A stretch of DNA of 64,000 nt from Trichobilharzia regenti (GCA_944472135.2 OX235262.1:170313509-170377508), one strand, 5' to 3'; positions 31,565 through 43,339 are shown, numbered from the stretch's first letter. Translations and numbers: made by a program. The notes: a model not told the origin generated them from the sequence alone.

Positions 31565-32610
31565 ATGCAGTGCAATGTCCCGAATCTTTATCAGTCTCAC
31601 TCAACAGCTATACGTCAAGCAATCCAAAGCAGAATAATCATTGAAGTGAATACAGCAGTAAGACACGGCTGTCTATTATCCCAATTGTAGTGGATTGGAC
31701 AGCAAGAAGACAGGAATACGTTGGACCACACAGATAAGAAGACTCTAGAAGATCCGGATTTCACCCCTGGATGATTTACGTTTAATGTCATATATGTGGA
31801 AGACTTGCAGGCGAAAAGCAACAATCTAGCTGAAGAAGTGGAGAAGACAGGACCCCAGGTGAAAATAGAGAAGGCAGAGGTGATGAAGATAACCCACTAC
31901 CACTAATAACAAGCAGTATCAATCACTTTCAACGTAAAAATTGTGAAAGATGTCACTATCTTCACTTATCAGGTCAGGAAGCACGGTTTCATCTACAGGC
32001 AGCCGGAACGGATGAAGATGTCAACACCAGCCAGGATAGGAAAAGCAAAATACACCTTTATTATTCTGCAATCGGTTCGGAAATCTTCTGCATTGCACTC
32101 ACTCAGCATAAACAACAAGATTCGGACTTTCAGCACAGATTTGAAGTCAGTCACGTCTTCTGTATGGGTCATAAATTTTGCCAGTACGTCACCGAAAGAA
32201 TTTCCAACAGCCAGATTTAACTGGCTCCATACTGAAGGTCAGATGGACTGTTGGAAAGAATTAGTAACAAGAAACTCTAGCTGGGAACAAACCGAAGAAG
32301 AGCTGGTTGCTCAGCAAATATGTGGAGGAAAATAGAGATGGATAGGGGATACATTAAAGGAGACCGTCGAATGACATCACGCGAAATGCAGGCCCTTGCT
32401 CGAGTGGAATCCCAATTGGAAGTGACAAGTGGGTCTTTGGTGCGACAGTGACATGGATAAGATCGTTTGGGGAGGAGGAGATGGGATATCATGGTTAATC
32501 GTGGGGCTAGCCGGCTGAAGAGAACAGCACAAAGTAGGACAGAGTGGATATGTGTTGCTGAAGCCCTGTGCTACACTAGGAACCCAACGGAATAATAATA
32601 ATATTTATCT
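31565..32610 (+). pseudogene. RTE-like LINE 'family B', older copy
   Basis: Starts just after the AAT tail of the preceding copy. Fragments of LIQQLY.Q, the RQGCLLSQ-like motif B region (about 31655), KMKMSTPARIGKAKYTF and CGGK.RWIG.TLKE, ending aaccctgtg..ctaggaacccaacggaataataataat. Strongly frame-shifted; clearly older than its neighbour. Confidence 0.65.
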
Positions 32611-32734
32611 AAAGCAAGTTATTAAGTCGTGTGACTGAACTCAAATGATTATGAGTACTAAATTGTGCTCGAAATGTCATCCAGTTATTAATACTGTATC
32701 ACTGTGTGCCATATCAAATTACTATTATTATTGT

Positions 32735-33100
32735 TTCCTCTAGTTCCTAGAGGAACATAGGGCTTCAGCCAAACTTTTCTATTGCATCTGGTTCCCCGCC
32801 AACGTTCTCACCTGGCTCCACGTCTGCCCACATGCTTTCATCTCCTCTTCATATCACCTCCTCTCCATGTCACCCTCGCACTGACGAACAACTCGCCGCT
32901 TCCCTTTCGGGTTCCACTCGAGCGATGGCCTGTAATGTGATGTCACTTGATGGTTTGTTTTCTCAGAGTATGGCCAATACACCTCCATTTCTCTCAGCAT
33001 ATTTGTTGCACAGTCGGTTCCTGGTTAGTTGGTTCGCTCATTGCCAGAGATCCCTGTTGCTGATCTTTTCTGGCTGGCCATCTGATCTTGAGTACTGAGT
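32735..33100 (-). pseudogene. Family B LINE 3' fragment, minus strand
   Basis: The complement of the 3' end (cctagttcctagaggaac) runs back through the WNP.REAASCSSVR-type and WPYSERK-type region to aagatcagatggccagaaa at 33090. Faces the plus-strand copy at 31.6-32.6 kb tail to tail. Confidence 0.65.
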
Positions 33101-33214
33101 GCCATATCAAATAAACTTAGCTAATACGGAATTACATTCTACCTAATTCCACTGTTACGTCAATAATTTATACTAGTGGAGATTAGTAGCACAGGTGTAC
33201 GATTCTGATTCAGT

Positions 33215-33690
33215 CGTGTTCCCTCAACTGGTTGATTTAATTGTAAAGCTTTCATCATCCATCTAGACAACATCTTCAGCTCAAACTCTACTATGAAATG
33301 ATCTTGTTTACACTCTATATTAAAAATGATATCATTGTATGTCATGACAACCACCTTTGTTGTGATTGGCTGTTAATTCACATCTTTATTGATCATTTTT
33401 ATTGACGTGGAATCTGAACTTTCTTGTCATGTGGTTTATTTTGTATTGGTTGGTAAATTCGGTGGTAAGTGTGTCTGTTAATAGGTGATTCATCTGAGTA
33501 TCAGGCTTCTAGGAATTCTCTAGCAGTTTTGACATATCCTCCGTTCAAAATTTTTACATTCTGTCAATCAGTCATGTGTCCATATTTGTCTACATGCATA
33601 GATATAAAAGGATGCTTATCGAGTCTTTGCTCTGTTAATTTATATTATTGGATTTTGATTCAAATGGAACGCCCAATATGACAAATGTGA
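33215..33690 (-). pseudogene. PLE 3' region and endonuclease remnant, minus strand
   Basis: Shares aactggttgatttaattgta, ttattgatcatttttattga and gaactttcttgtcatgtgg with the 28.0, 36.3 and 42.1 kb copies. Upstream (33500-33690) faint remains of the FLEA/NNKNARE and HEHK regions are visible on the minus strand when compared with 26.4 kb. Confidence 0.6.
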
Positions 33691-34069
33691 GAAACAGTAC
33701 AGTGAAACTTCAAATAAATTTTCCTGAGTACAGCTCTCACCTCATGATGTATTGTGATTTAGGTAAACGGATATTTTCAAAAGTCTTCACTCATCGAGAG
33801 TAGCACACAGTCGAATAAGTAAAATGACTTTTATGAGGCATCTAATTTCTACCAACGTATGAACTGATGTAAAAAAAATTCTCACTGCTGGTCCCATGTC
33901 AGTCAAAAGTGCTTGATATAAAAGTTTGAAGGTACGAGTATAGATTACAAGGGGCTTAGAGACAAGACTGCATAGGATTAGAAAATAGTTACAACGTATG
34001 CAAAAATTAATATTTGATAATTGGAGAAATAATTTTAATTTTCAAGTATTGGTTTTGTAGGGATTTTTG

Positions 34070-34137
34070 TTTGATTGCATGGAGGATTTAATCATGAGGT
34101 GATGTCAGCTCATGATTAAATCCTCCATGCAATCAAA
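34070..34137. repeat. Perfect 29-bp-arm palindrome
   Basis: 34070-34098 and 34109-34137 are exact inverted copies separated by the 10 bases gtgatgtcag. Each arm is the SINE A 3' terminus (ggattt(a/c)atcatgag), so this looks like two opposed SINE A ends fused with everything else lost. Confidence 0.9.
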
Positions 34138-34179
34138 TAATTTTAAGTCAAATAGAAGGTGATAATTGTTTTCAACTTG

Positions 34180-34640
34180 ATATGAATTACAAGAGGCTTA
34201 GAAACGCAGGGATAGAACGAATTACAGGTGTGAACAAAAATGAGCATGGAAACAAATTGAAATCAAAATTTTCAACTTGAAATGTAAGTTAGGAGATGTG
34301 TGTGAATATAGATTACAAGAGGCATAGAAACAAAAAATTACACAGGATTAGAATATAATTGTAAAATGGTTATTCTAAACGGATTACAAGTGTGATCAGG
34401 AGGAGCATGGAAACAAACTTAAAATAACTAGTTTTATAATTGAAAATTTGAAATAATAATTTAAGCCTGAAATGAAAGTTAGGAGGTGTGACTATAGATT
34501 ACAAGAGGCATAGAAACACAAAAATTGCACAGGATTAAGATATAATTGTAAAATCGTTATTTCAAACGAATTATAAATGCGAACAGGAAAAGCATGGAAA
34601 CAAACTTAAAATAACTGTTTTTATAACTGAAAAAAAAATT
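34180..34640. repeat. Tandem repeat, unit about 186 bp
   Basis: The phrase attacaagaggc recurs at 34186, 34312 and 34498, and gagcatggaaacaaa / ggaaaagcatggaaacaaac recurs near 34233, 34403 and 34590. Spacing is 126 then 186 bases, so the first unit has a deletion. A related copy starts at 33944 in the left inverted arm, which shows that the array grew from the PLE flanking repeat. Confidence 0.7.
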
Positions 34641-35249
34641 AGGTGGATCTAATGAAGACTAAGGGACTAAGGATCAGACACACAGTGAACGAAAAAATGC
34701 TCAAAAGGAAAAGCAAGAACGAAAAAGGACGAAGAAGAGAAAAGAAACGGAAGCAAAGGGAACATACCAAACTAGGTCTATGGTAGTTGTAGAGGTTGGA
34801 CTAATTTCTTTTGAACACACAACTCCGGCTTCTCGATGCATATTGCGAGGGCTTCTGCAGTATAAAGAAGTTAGAAACATACTGCTTTTGGTAGGTTTCT
34901 GTTGACTTTGTAAATCACTTTGAAAGAATCAGTTGGGATGTTGTGGGAGGTGTTGGCCAGATGTTCAATAATGGCACTTGTGATTGAACCAGTGCCTCCT
35001 CTTTGCAGCCACGCTGGGTAGTGTTCTCTAACACGTTTTGAAAGGACACACATACAATTATCACCTTCTATTTGACTTAAAATTATTTCTCCAATTATCA
35101 AATATTAATTTTTGCATATATTGTAATTATTTTCTATTCCTATGAAATCTCGTTTCTAAGCCCTTTGTAATCTATATTCGTACCTTCAAACTTTCATATC
35201 AAGTTGAAAATTATTATCACCTTCGTTACTATGTGGGATTAAACAAATA

Positions 35250-35345
35250 AAAAGTGCTTGAACCCAGGACCATTCAGCCACTTGGACTCTATTCAGTGGC
35301 CAGCTCATGAATTCTAACGGAGGAAATACCAAAAGTATCAGGGGA
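35250..35345 (-). mobile_element. SINE A head fragment, minus strand
   Basis: The B-box complement tgcttgaacccaggacc and attcagtggccagctcatga are recognisable. The 3' half is missing. Confidence 0.55.
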
Positions 35346-35354
35346 TTCCTAGAA

Positions 35355-36245
35355 TAATAATAATAATTTACTTTATTTCAAAAGCAGTACTTGTGTGTGA
35401 CACAGAACGGAATTTTCAGCATTAATCACAATATTGCATCTAATTTCCTCAAATTACAAATAAAAATTAATCACACAGAAAATTTTCCACATTTACAATA
35501 GGGGTAATGTCAAAAACATGCAGCATCTAAAATGGAAATAATATTAATAATGATAACAGCCAAGGTAAAAATAATAATAACAATAATACAAGTGGAAAAT
35601 TGCCGTGGGGTTGTGTCACACAGTATTGGCAATGTGGTATAGAAATCCTAACATGTTTAAAAATATTGAATATAATGTTCTCTTTACATAATATGGTGAG
35701 GGGAAAAACAAAGATTACAGCCGTCATAGAGATAAGTTGGTGTTTGCAATTATGAGAGTTAAACAAAGAAGCAACAGGACCATAAATATAATAGAAATAA
35801 TATAAGTAAAACTTGAAGGTATATAAGGATGGATGGAGGAAATTGTTTATTTACTAGATGAAAATAGGTTAGTTAATTCTTGCCTGACACTATTTTCATC
35901 ACATAAAATACGTGCCAAGTATGGCATCATAGAATTTCTATACTTAGACGTGCGAGCATACTTCTTGTTCTCCCTGAGGGGATGCAAGGTGAAAGGAAGC
36001 TGAGGGTAAAGTGGATGCTCAAAGTCAGACAAAATCCCTTTAGCAAATTTATTGCACGAAGTCAAGTGCCTACCAACAACGACGTTAACTATATGGTCCA
36101 TTGGGAAACCACTCACCCTACTGACAGTCTTTAGCATTCTACGAATTGTGACATAGTACTTTTTAAGCAAACCAGGAAAGAATAAGGATGAACGAGTTTA
36201 TGAACTGTAAGAGGAGGGATTGAGTTATACCCGAGCGCCTTAACT
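35355..36245 (-). pseudogene. Family D LINE, C-terminal end and 3' UTR, minus strand
   Basis: Starts with the AAT repeat and the terminal phrase aaagcagtac..gaattttcagcatt. The minus-strand frame 35847-36170 has KKYYVTIRRMLKTVSRVSGFP, CNKFAKGILSD and YARTSKYRNSMMPYLARIL, the same region as 3.0-3.3 kb. Only the last ~110 codons remain in frame. Confidence 0.8.
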
Positions 36246-36289
36246 TCTTAGAAGCCTGGTACTCAAGCGAATATGCTATTAACGAACAT

Positions 36290-36590
36290 GTTAATATGGA
36301 CCAAATTTACTCACAAATCAAAAATAAATCATGTGACGAGAAAGTTCAAAATCCAAGTCAATAAAAAATGATCAATATAGATGTAAATCGACTAATAGTC
36401 ACGAAGATGGTTGCCACGAGATACAATTAAATCATTCATGGAGAATTCAAAATGAGTTCATTTTGTGCTGCAACTTGAGCTGAAGATTTTGTCTAGAAAG
36501 GGAACGACAAAAGCTCTTCAATTAAACCAACCAACTCAGATAACACAACTAATTGCAAATCTTAACTTCTGCCAATTCTTGATTTTTAGA
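36290..36590 (+). repeat. PLE 3' region, plus strand
   Basis: Plus-strand match to gtcacgaagatggttgcca, ttcatggagaattcaaaatg and ctgcaacttgagctgaagat as in 28188-28304, with gacgagaaagttcaaaatcc at its left. No coding part. Confidence 0.6.
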
Positions 36591-36734
36591 GCGATCGATC
36601 ACCAGCCAACGTTATTCACGAATATTTCTCCTCACTCTAGACACAATGGACCCCACTGGTCACGACTTCTTACTAAGACTCCAAACAACTTCTTCCTTGA
36701 ATCAGTAACTAACAAACATCCAATTCATCTTCAA

Positions 36735-36920
36735 GGGATTAGTTTGACAAGGTTCTAACCGCAAGAGGGTAAGTACCGTTGATGAGTGTTAAACACTCGG
36801 ACAAAACAGCTGTCCAGTGGTTTTCAATGGTTCTCACTAGCTGATATCGATCCGTGGTCAGGCTTGAGGCGAAACAAATAAAATCGCTGCAAACGAACTC
36901 TTAAAAATTAATATCACCCC
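36735..36920 (+). mobile_element. SINE A 3' half, plus strand
   Basis: gtaccgttgatgagtgttaa, cactcggacaaaacagctg, GTC then cagtgg, and the tail with gctgatatcgatccgtggtc. The core is TTGATGA and GAAA has become caaaa, so the hammerhead is degenerate. Confidence 0.65.
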
Positions 36921-36944
36921 TTAAGTTATATTATATACTATTTT

Positions 36945-38310
36945 ATATATTATTGTTCCCTTGGGTTCCTAGTGGAACATAGGGCTTCAACTGCACGTCT
37001 CCACTCGCCACTTCTGTCTTCCTTCTGATGTACTTTCTACCTCCATCCATGTTAGTCCATACTCTTTCAACTCCTCTCTCTTCACATGATCTCCTCCATG
37101 TCATCCTTGCACTGACCTCCCACTCGCCGCTTGCCTCCCTTTCGCCCCGGTTCCACTCGAGCAATGGCCTGACGCGCGCGCGATGTCACCCACCGGCCTC
37201 CTCCTCAGCGAGCGAGTGTCCAATCCATCCATCTCCATCCACTTTCTCCTGCATATTTGTTGGTTGGCGATTGGTTCTTGTTTTGTTTGTTCCCAGTCAG
37301 TTTCTTGTTGTTGGTGATTCTTTCCAGCCGGGCCACCTGATCTGCAATATAGAGAGAGCGAAGACAGTTGTTGGTTGATAAAGGCCTGCAACAGGCTGTT
37401 GGAAATATTCTCTGTGACCCACCCGCCCTCCAAGTTTCTGATCCGTTCCGTATAGAAGAACTGACTGACTTGACGTTGTTTGTATTGAAGATCCGACCGA
37501 ATTGTGTTGTTGATGCTGGCTGAGTGACGAAGATTTCCAGATTGGTTGTTTCAGGTTGATGAGTGAATGTGTTTCTCGCTCGCCTTCCCGATTCTCGCTC
37601 GATTTGACATCCTCGTCCGTTCCGACTTCCTGTAGTTGAGACAATGCTCAATGCTAAATAAGTGAATGAAGTAACCTCTTTCAAATCCCTCCGGTTGATG
37701 GTGATTGGCGCTAGATGTTGCTGTTGTTGGTTATTTTCATAACCTCCGTCTTGCCCATGTTTACCTGGAGTCCTGTCGTCGCCGGCTGCTTCTTCGACCA
37801 GTTTGTCGGTTTTCGCTTGTAAGTCTTCCATTTTGTGTGACACCAAACATAAATCATCCACGCTTGGTATCCAGGTCTTCTAGTCAGGTTCTTCACGTCG
37901 GTCCAGGATATCCCTGTCTCGTGGTTCCCCACTGTCTGACGCATAATCCAGTCAGTCCACCACAGTTACGAATATCGTTGGTGATAGATAATAAGCAACC
38001 TTGTCTGACTCCTGTGTTTACTCCAAACGGCTCGCTGAGTTTTCCGTTGTGCCGCCGTTGTCGTACAGCTGTTGAATAAGTTTGATGAATATTTGGGGTA
38101 CACCGTAGTACTCGAGTAGTTTCCAAATTACTTCGCGGTCAACGCTGCCTGTCGAAGGCCTTCTCAAAGTCAATAAAGTTGAGGTAGAGGTCTGATTGAT
38201 GGCCATTCCATGCTTTGTTCTGTGATGATGATGCGTAGAGTTGCAATTTGGTCAGAACATGATTTGCCTTTCCTGAATCCAGCAACTCCACCCGGAAAAC
38301 TTAACCAAAA
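36945..38310 (-). pseudogene. RTE-like LINE 'family B', longest young copy, minus strand
   Basis: From 37944 down to 36945 it is nearly identical to copies 1 and 2, with the same lesions. It extends further 5': VDREVIWKLLEYYGVP, IFIKLIQQLYDNGG, GVNTGVRQGCLLS and FIDFEKAF (about 38165) show RT motifs A and B, separated by shifts. GKANHVLTKLQLYASS (about 38210-38270) is the block before motif A. It ends at about 38310 without an endonuclease. Confidence 0.8.
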
Positions 38311-38925
38311 TGCTACAGAAACTTTAACGCACAAATATCACCTCTTAAGTTACACCCATAATATTTTCCATAATCATTCTTATTACACTCCAGGAGAAAA
38401 TATCTTTAGACAAAGTTCTAATTTTAGAAATTCTCCAGGTAACATCACTTATTAAAATAGAGAAAGCCACACTGATAAAGAGAAAAAAACAACAGGAAAT
38501 TGATTGTTGGTTGTATTTTGAAACTTTTCTATTGATCATGGGTACATATATATACATGAATAAACTTTGAACAATGTGAACAATGTTTTTTTATACAATA
38601 ATGCCATTGCATTTACGCGTACACAAGTACGTAGTTAGACTTTATATTGAGCATTAAACTCACCTATTTAATCAATAAGAAGAAGAAAGACAATAATTGT
38701 TTGTTACTATAACAAACTTCACAATGAAAATGACGATATAATTACGACTTAAAAAAGGTTAAAACAAAAATACATAAACACAACAACAACAACAGATATC
38801 GATTCTGCCCGACACATATTTGTTCATGTTAATGATCAACACAAAGTTGTTGTTTTTTTAAATCAATTATTTAGTCAATTAGCGTAAATGAATTTTAGTG
38901 CGTTATTTAAAAATATTTAAAAATA
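38311..38925. other. Unassigned AT-rich spacer
   Basis: The tgctacagaaactttaacgc phrase at its left edge is shared with 30516-30530; the rest has no recognisable feature. Confidence 0.4.
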
Positions 38926-38929
38926 AAGA

Positions 38930-40085
38930 CATACATACATAATTTTGATATGAGTATAAAACTTGGGCACTGTGGTAGGATATAACTCTGTAATAGATAA
39001 GATTTTATTTTGATAACTCACAAAGTTTTGTTGTACAGTAATATTAACTGATGAGAGACCACCTTTCGAGCACAAACTATTGCCACTCATAATTATATCA
39101 AGTCACTCACTCACACAACTTTTTTCCTTCATTTATATACATGAATAGAATCGACCGGATATTTAAATAAAAACCAATATGTGATAATGTACATTCAGAA
39201 ATAATAATATGGGTGTTATTGATCAATTACAATCAGATGGGAAATAAGATGAGTGTTTGTCTATAGTCAAAATAAATAAGTAACTTGTTAGGATGTTGTG
39301 ATGTGCTTGAGACAAACTATGTAGGCTAAAAGACCCAGTTGACCCAATTAAACAAAACAATAAAGTTTACAAAATACCCTCCAATGACTGTGAGTTAAGT
39401 CAACTATATAGGTCAAACTAGTAGATCCGGGGTAATCAGATCGTCGGAACATAAAAATTTAGCTAAGGGAAGAATGGCTGACCCCACTCGCGAAGATAAG
39501 TAATTTAGAGAAAAGCTCAGCAGTCGCTCTGCATGCATTAACATACAATCACACAATAGGGTGGGAGATGGTTAAAATTCTAAGAAGTAATCTATGTAGT
39601 TGGAGAGAGAGATTGACTACTGAATCCTGCCTGGTTCATTGAGTCTACACCCAACACACCACATGCAACAGAAATGACTCAATGCACATACCAGAAATAT
39701 GGAAGATATTATTACTACCAGTCAGTCAGTCAAATCAGAAGAGGATAATAAATAATCTCAAAATTCTATTTCAATTCAAGCACATCACAACATTCTAACA
39801 AGTTACTTATTTTGACTATAAAAACACTCGTCTTATTTCCCATCTGATTGTAATTGATCAGTAACACACGTACTGTTATTTCTGAATGTACATTATCTTG
39901 TACTGATTTTTATTTAAATATCTAGTCAATTCCACACATGTATATAAATGAAGGAAAAACTTTGTGTGAGTGAGTGACTTGATATGATTATGAGTGGCAA
40001 TAATTTGTGCTCGAAACGTGGTCGCATCAGTTAATATTACTGTACAACAACACTGTGTGATTTGTCAAAATGAAATCTTATCTAT
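38930..40085 (+). mobile_element. PLE GIY-YIG fragment with inverted copy of its own 3' end
   Basis: Plus-strand 39363-39600 encodes, with shifts, VYKIPSNDCE, YIGQTSRSGVIRSSEHKNLAKG (YIG strand, Arg and the Glu/His helix), KLSSRSA and a KILRSNLCSWRERLTTESCLVH block. The 3' UTR follows to 40085. Bases 38930-39310 are an inverted copy of 39785-40085 placed just upstream, so the element is a coding stub between opposed repeats. The plus-strand 3' UTR recurs at 12225-12790. Confidence 0.75.
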
Positions 40086-40089
40086 AATG

Positions 40090-40280
40090 TAATTTTGATA
40101 TGGTTGTGTTGTCTAAGCTGGATGGTTTATTTGTGAAGCTTTCATTGCCCTACTAGGCAACATCTTCTGGCGCATACTTCAATTTGAATTGAAGCGAGCT
40201 TTTAGATTTCTCCACGCGTTTATTGATCATCTCTCCCGACGGGCGACCTTGAACGTGATTGGTTGTTTTTATGTGTTTTC
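40090..40280 (-). repeat. PLE 3' UTR fragment, minus strand
   Basis: gctggatggtttatttgtg, ctactaggcaacatcttctg and agatttctccacgcgtttat match the 3' UTR of the 26 kb PLE (25990-26230). Confidence 0.65.
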
Positions 40281-40369
40281 ACATACACACCCACTCACAC
40301 ACAAATACATACATGTCTTTTGATGTCTAGTTTACGATAATGGATAGATACAAATAAAGGGAACTAAGT

Positions 40370-40995
40370 GACTGATTTACAGGTGAAAACCGACAGAGTT
40401 GATAGAAGAAGAGACCAGTGAAGATAAGAGTTCAAGTGAACATAGAGAAGACGGTGGGTGATGAATATAACCAGCCAACCAACCAACCATCAACAACAAC
40501 AACAACAAGCATGAATCACTGTCAACGGAAGAAATTTGAAAGAGGTCACACGCATGATTTTTCTAGGCATCATCGTTTCAACTACGGATGAGAGTAGGAA
40601 TGATGATGAGATGATGTCAGATTTGGAAAGGCAAGTCACACACTTTCAATACTCGGTAATCTTCTCCACCTAAAAAAAGACAACAAAATTCGAAAATTCA
40701 GCACCAATGTTAAGTCAATCAGTCAGTCCTTCTATATGAGTCAGGAATTTGCACTGCACATCACGAGAAGCATTCCCAACAGAACAGTGCAGAACGTTAA
40801 CGACAGCTGCATTCACTGACCCCATATTGAAGATCCAATCGAAGGCGAGAAAGAATTAGAAATAAGAAACTCTGAGAACGAACCAATCGAGAACCTATTG
40901 TTCAACAGATATGTGGAAGAAAATTTAGATGGTTTGGACAGAAACTGAAATGACTTCGGGCAATAGGCAATCGCTCGAGTGGAACAGATGTCTAG
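40370..40995 (+). pseudogene. Family B LINE 3' fragment, plus strand
   Basis: gactgatttacaggtgaaaac, aacgg.agaaatttgaaagag, caacattcg..aattcagcac and CGRKFRWFGQKLK-type remnants (40912-40948), ending at the tcgctcgagtggaac motif at 40985. Heavily decayed; an RTE-like fragment in the opposite orientation follows immediately. Confidence 0.6.
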
Positions 40996-40999
40996 CAAT

Positions 41000-41775
41000 T
41001 CGAGTTGCTACACTCTGTCCATGTAGCACACAAAGCAAATGAAGAGAGAGTAAAGACAGATTCTAAAGAGATATGGTAGACAGAAAGAAATATGAGGCAA
41101 AAAGAATAGTAATCTGGAAGAAAAATAGAATTTTATTGGATATTAAAAATCACAAAGAGTGAAGGCATCTGTACCATCATCCATTGAGAATGATTTTGAG
41201 CCATATCACCAAACGTCTCCAGCCTTCGTTGATTTTTACCATCCCGAGGACCCCAACCAGTCAGGAAGTCTACACCTTCCTACGTGACTGGCTGGCTTAA
41301 ACTAACTGTTATAGATTTAATTGACTGATGAAGCCATGATTCGGTTTGACCGCCACTAGCTAACTCTTTTCCAACCTGATCCCATGTCAGTTAACAAACA
41401 TTACCCGTCGGTCGAGGAATATTGCTTCTTTTATTATACTGCTTCACACGAGAGATAGAACGAAGGCATCAATGATCGAAGACAGCTAGCTAGGCTTTTC
41501 ATGTCTTCCACTCTTAATGGCCAGGTCTCACAGCCATAAAGGAGGAGAGAGTCAACTGATGAGCAGTACACACATCCTTTAGTCATCAGGTGGATATCAC
41601 GTGCATACCACAGATGGTATATGCCAAACGAGCATTTTGCATCCGTGCTAAGATTTTGTCACTGGCTGATGCAACTTCCCAAATAAGTGAAGTGGTCAAC
41701 ACGTTCCACCGACCAATTCACTCCCTATTTCAAAGCTAAGAGTCAATGCACTCCAGTCCTACAGCATCACCTTTT
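41000..41775 (-). pseudogene. RTE-like 'family A' 3' part, minus strand
   Basis: Minus-strand remnants match the intact element: the PGWGPRD/GPRDGKN region at 41240-41280, KRLA-F-H near 41500, LLYGCETWPL at 41520-41545, STKG-VYCS at 41555-41585, and the TYLG/STSTL-I-SE area at 41690-41760. The 3' UTR starts near 41000. Multiple lesions. Confidence 0.7.
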
Positions 41776-42039
41776 ATTTGACGGGAGTAAATCTTTCCAA
41801 AAAATTATATCATGCAATCCACTTGGTATAACGATTTCTATCCTTTAAATTGTGTGTAATAATTTTTTTCGCTAATGACCAACTCCCTGACACGTTGATA
41901 CTAACTAATCATTGTTAACAAACATATCGCCACTTGATGATTGGTAGAAATGTTATTTATTGTATTAAAAATGCTATATATGTATATCAGAGTAGAGCCT
42001 TAGAGATAGACAGAGAGATGAGGATCTAATTGAAAAGTA

Positions 42040-42225
42040 AATATTTCTTCGATCAATTCTTTTGCTTGTTAAACATATTATCACAGACAAAAATTTACCA
42101 ACTAATAAAGCATACATCACATGACAAGGAAGTTCAAATTCCAAGTGAATAAAAATGATCAATAAAGATGTAAATTAATAATCAATCACTACAATGGTAG
42201 ATTTTGAGGAGATACAATTATAAAA
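42040..42225 (+). repeat. PLE 3' region, plus strand
   Basis: ttaccaactaataaagcatac, acatgacaaggaagttcaaa and aaaatgatcaataaagatg match the complement of 33390-33450. Short and non-coding. Confidence 0.6.
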
Positions 42226-42404
42226 AAACAAAATAGTTGAGCAAAGAATATCCTTTTCGATCATTTCCTCTTCTGGCTCTACAATTATATTTACGTTTAT
42301 ATACATAGACCATTCTAGTAAAGTAGTCAATAACAACATTAGTTTTTTTTAAATAATATCGATTTATCATATACCATGATATCGATTTGTTAAGTAAGAT
42401 CAGT
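42226..42404 (-). repeat. Distal 3' UTR of the 43 kb PLE, minus strand
   Basis: It matches 9190-9370 (gcaaagaatatccttttcga; agtagtcaa..acaac). In the copy at 9 kb this sequence is continuous with the PLE; here an 870-bp LINE separates the two halves. Confidence 0.6.
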
Positions 42405-43275
42405 GAAATTACAGTTCATCAAAGATGCATAAATACCATATTTGGCCCGTGTTCTAAGTGACAGAGACAATGTTAAGCGTGAAACCTATGACTTGCTTTG
42501 TTGTTAATAACATAATTTTGGCCCTTGTTATTTCCCCCTTATACTCTCTTATTTGTACTCTATAATGAACAACCTTCTTAAACATACTTAACTACCTAAA
42601 ATTATTATCATTGGTCTTACTTTTTTATTCTTTATTCTATTCCTTCTTTTGTGTATCTACTGGGTCCGACTATATTATCACTATGAGTATTACAAAATTG
42701 TCCTGTCAATAACCATCATGTAATATTAATTTTGTGATTGTTCTTTTTTGTTCGGCAATATTAAACTGACAGACAATCTTGGTTGTGAACGCTGTTATCA
42801 CCATCCTAAATTTTTTGTATTATGCATGATCCACTCACACTACCACAACAAACACTGCATTAGAGCTGACAATAATAAAAAACCTGAAATGTTTATTTTA
42901 TGATTGTTTGGTGTAGTTCAATCAAATTAACTGATCATCTTGGCTATAAACATTCTTAAGAACATCTCATAATTTCTTGTATGATTATAGCTGTTACTGT
43001 TCACCACGCATACACATATCATAGCTCCCACTACCAAATACTGAAATATTATTCATTATTGGTGTTTACCTTCCTTTCTACTTGGTATTTTTATTTGCAT
43101 TTTTTTTGTTATTTTTTGTGTTTCTTTTTGGTTTTGTTGTTGTTGTTTTTTATATTTATTTTTTTGTAATACTTCTTTTAAATATGCGATGAAATTAGAT
43201 GCAATATTGTAGATATGTGCTGAAAATTCCACACTGTACCCTAGTACTGTTTCTGGAATAAAAGCGAAACTATTA
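42405..43275 (+). pseudogene. Family D LINE 3' end, inserted in a PLE
   Basis: The 5' edge at about 42410 matches the last coding stretch (taccatatttggcccgtgtt, compare 3278-3300). The 3' UTR follows and ends with tgctgaaaattccacactg and ctggaataaaagcgaaact. It is flanked on both sides by parts of one minus-strand PLE. Confidence 0.7.
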
Positions 43276-43284
43276 TTATTATTA

Positions 43285-43338
<54 letters not shown>
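43262..43338. repeat. (ATT)n/(AAT)n microsatellite
   Basis: An ATT run followed by about 17 AAT units. It marks the junction between the plus-strand LINE tail and the minus-strand PLE. Confidence 0.95.

Positions 43339-43339
<1 letters not shown>

Larger units (their letters stand above)
33908..35222 (-). mobile_element. PLE fragment enclosed by ~138-bp inverted repeats, with tandem repeats
   Basis: 33908-34045 and 35085-35222 are inverted copies (aaatattaatttttgcat; gataattggagaaataattt; ttcgtaccttcaaact). Just inside the right arm, the minus-strand frame 34871-35101 encodes KRVREHYPAWLQRGG and AIIEHLANTSHNIPTDSFKVIYKVNR, the C-terminal part of a GIY-YIG endonuclease; the YIG strand itself is missing. 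Between the coding part and the left arm lie an A-rich stretch and a tandem array. Confidence 0.7.
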
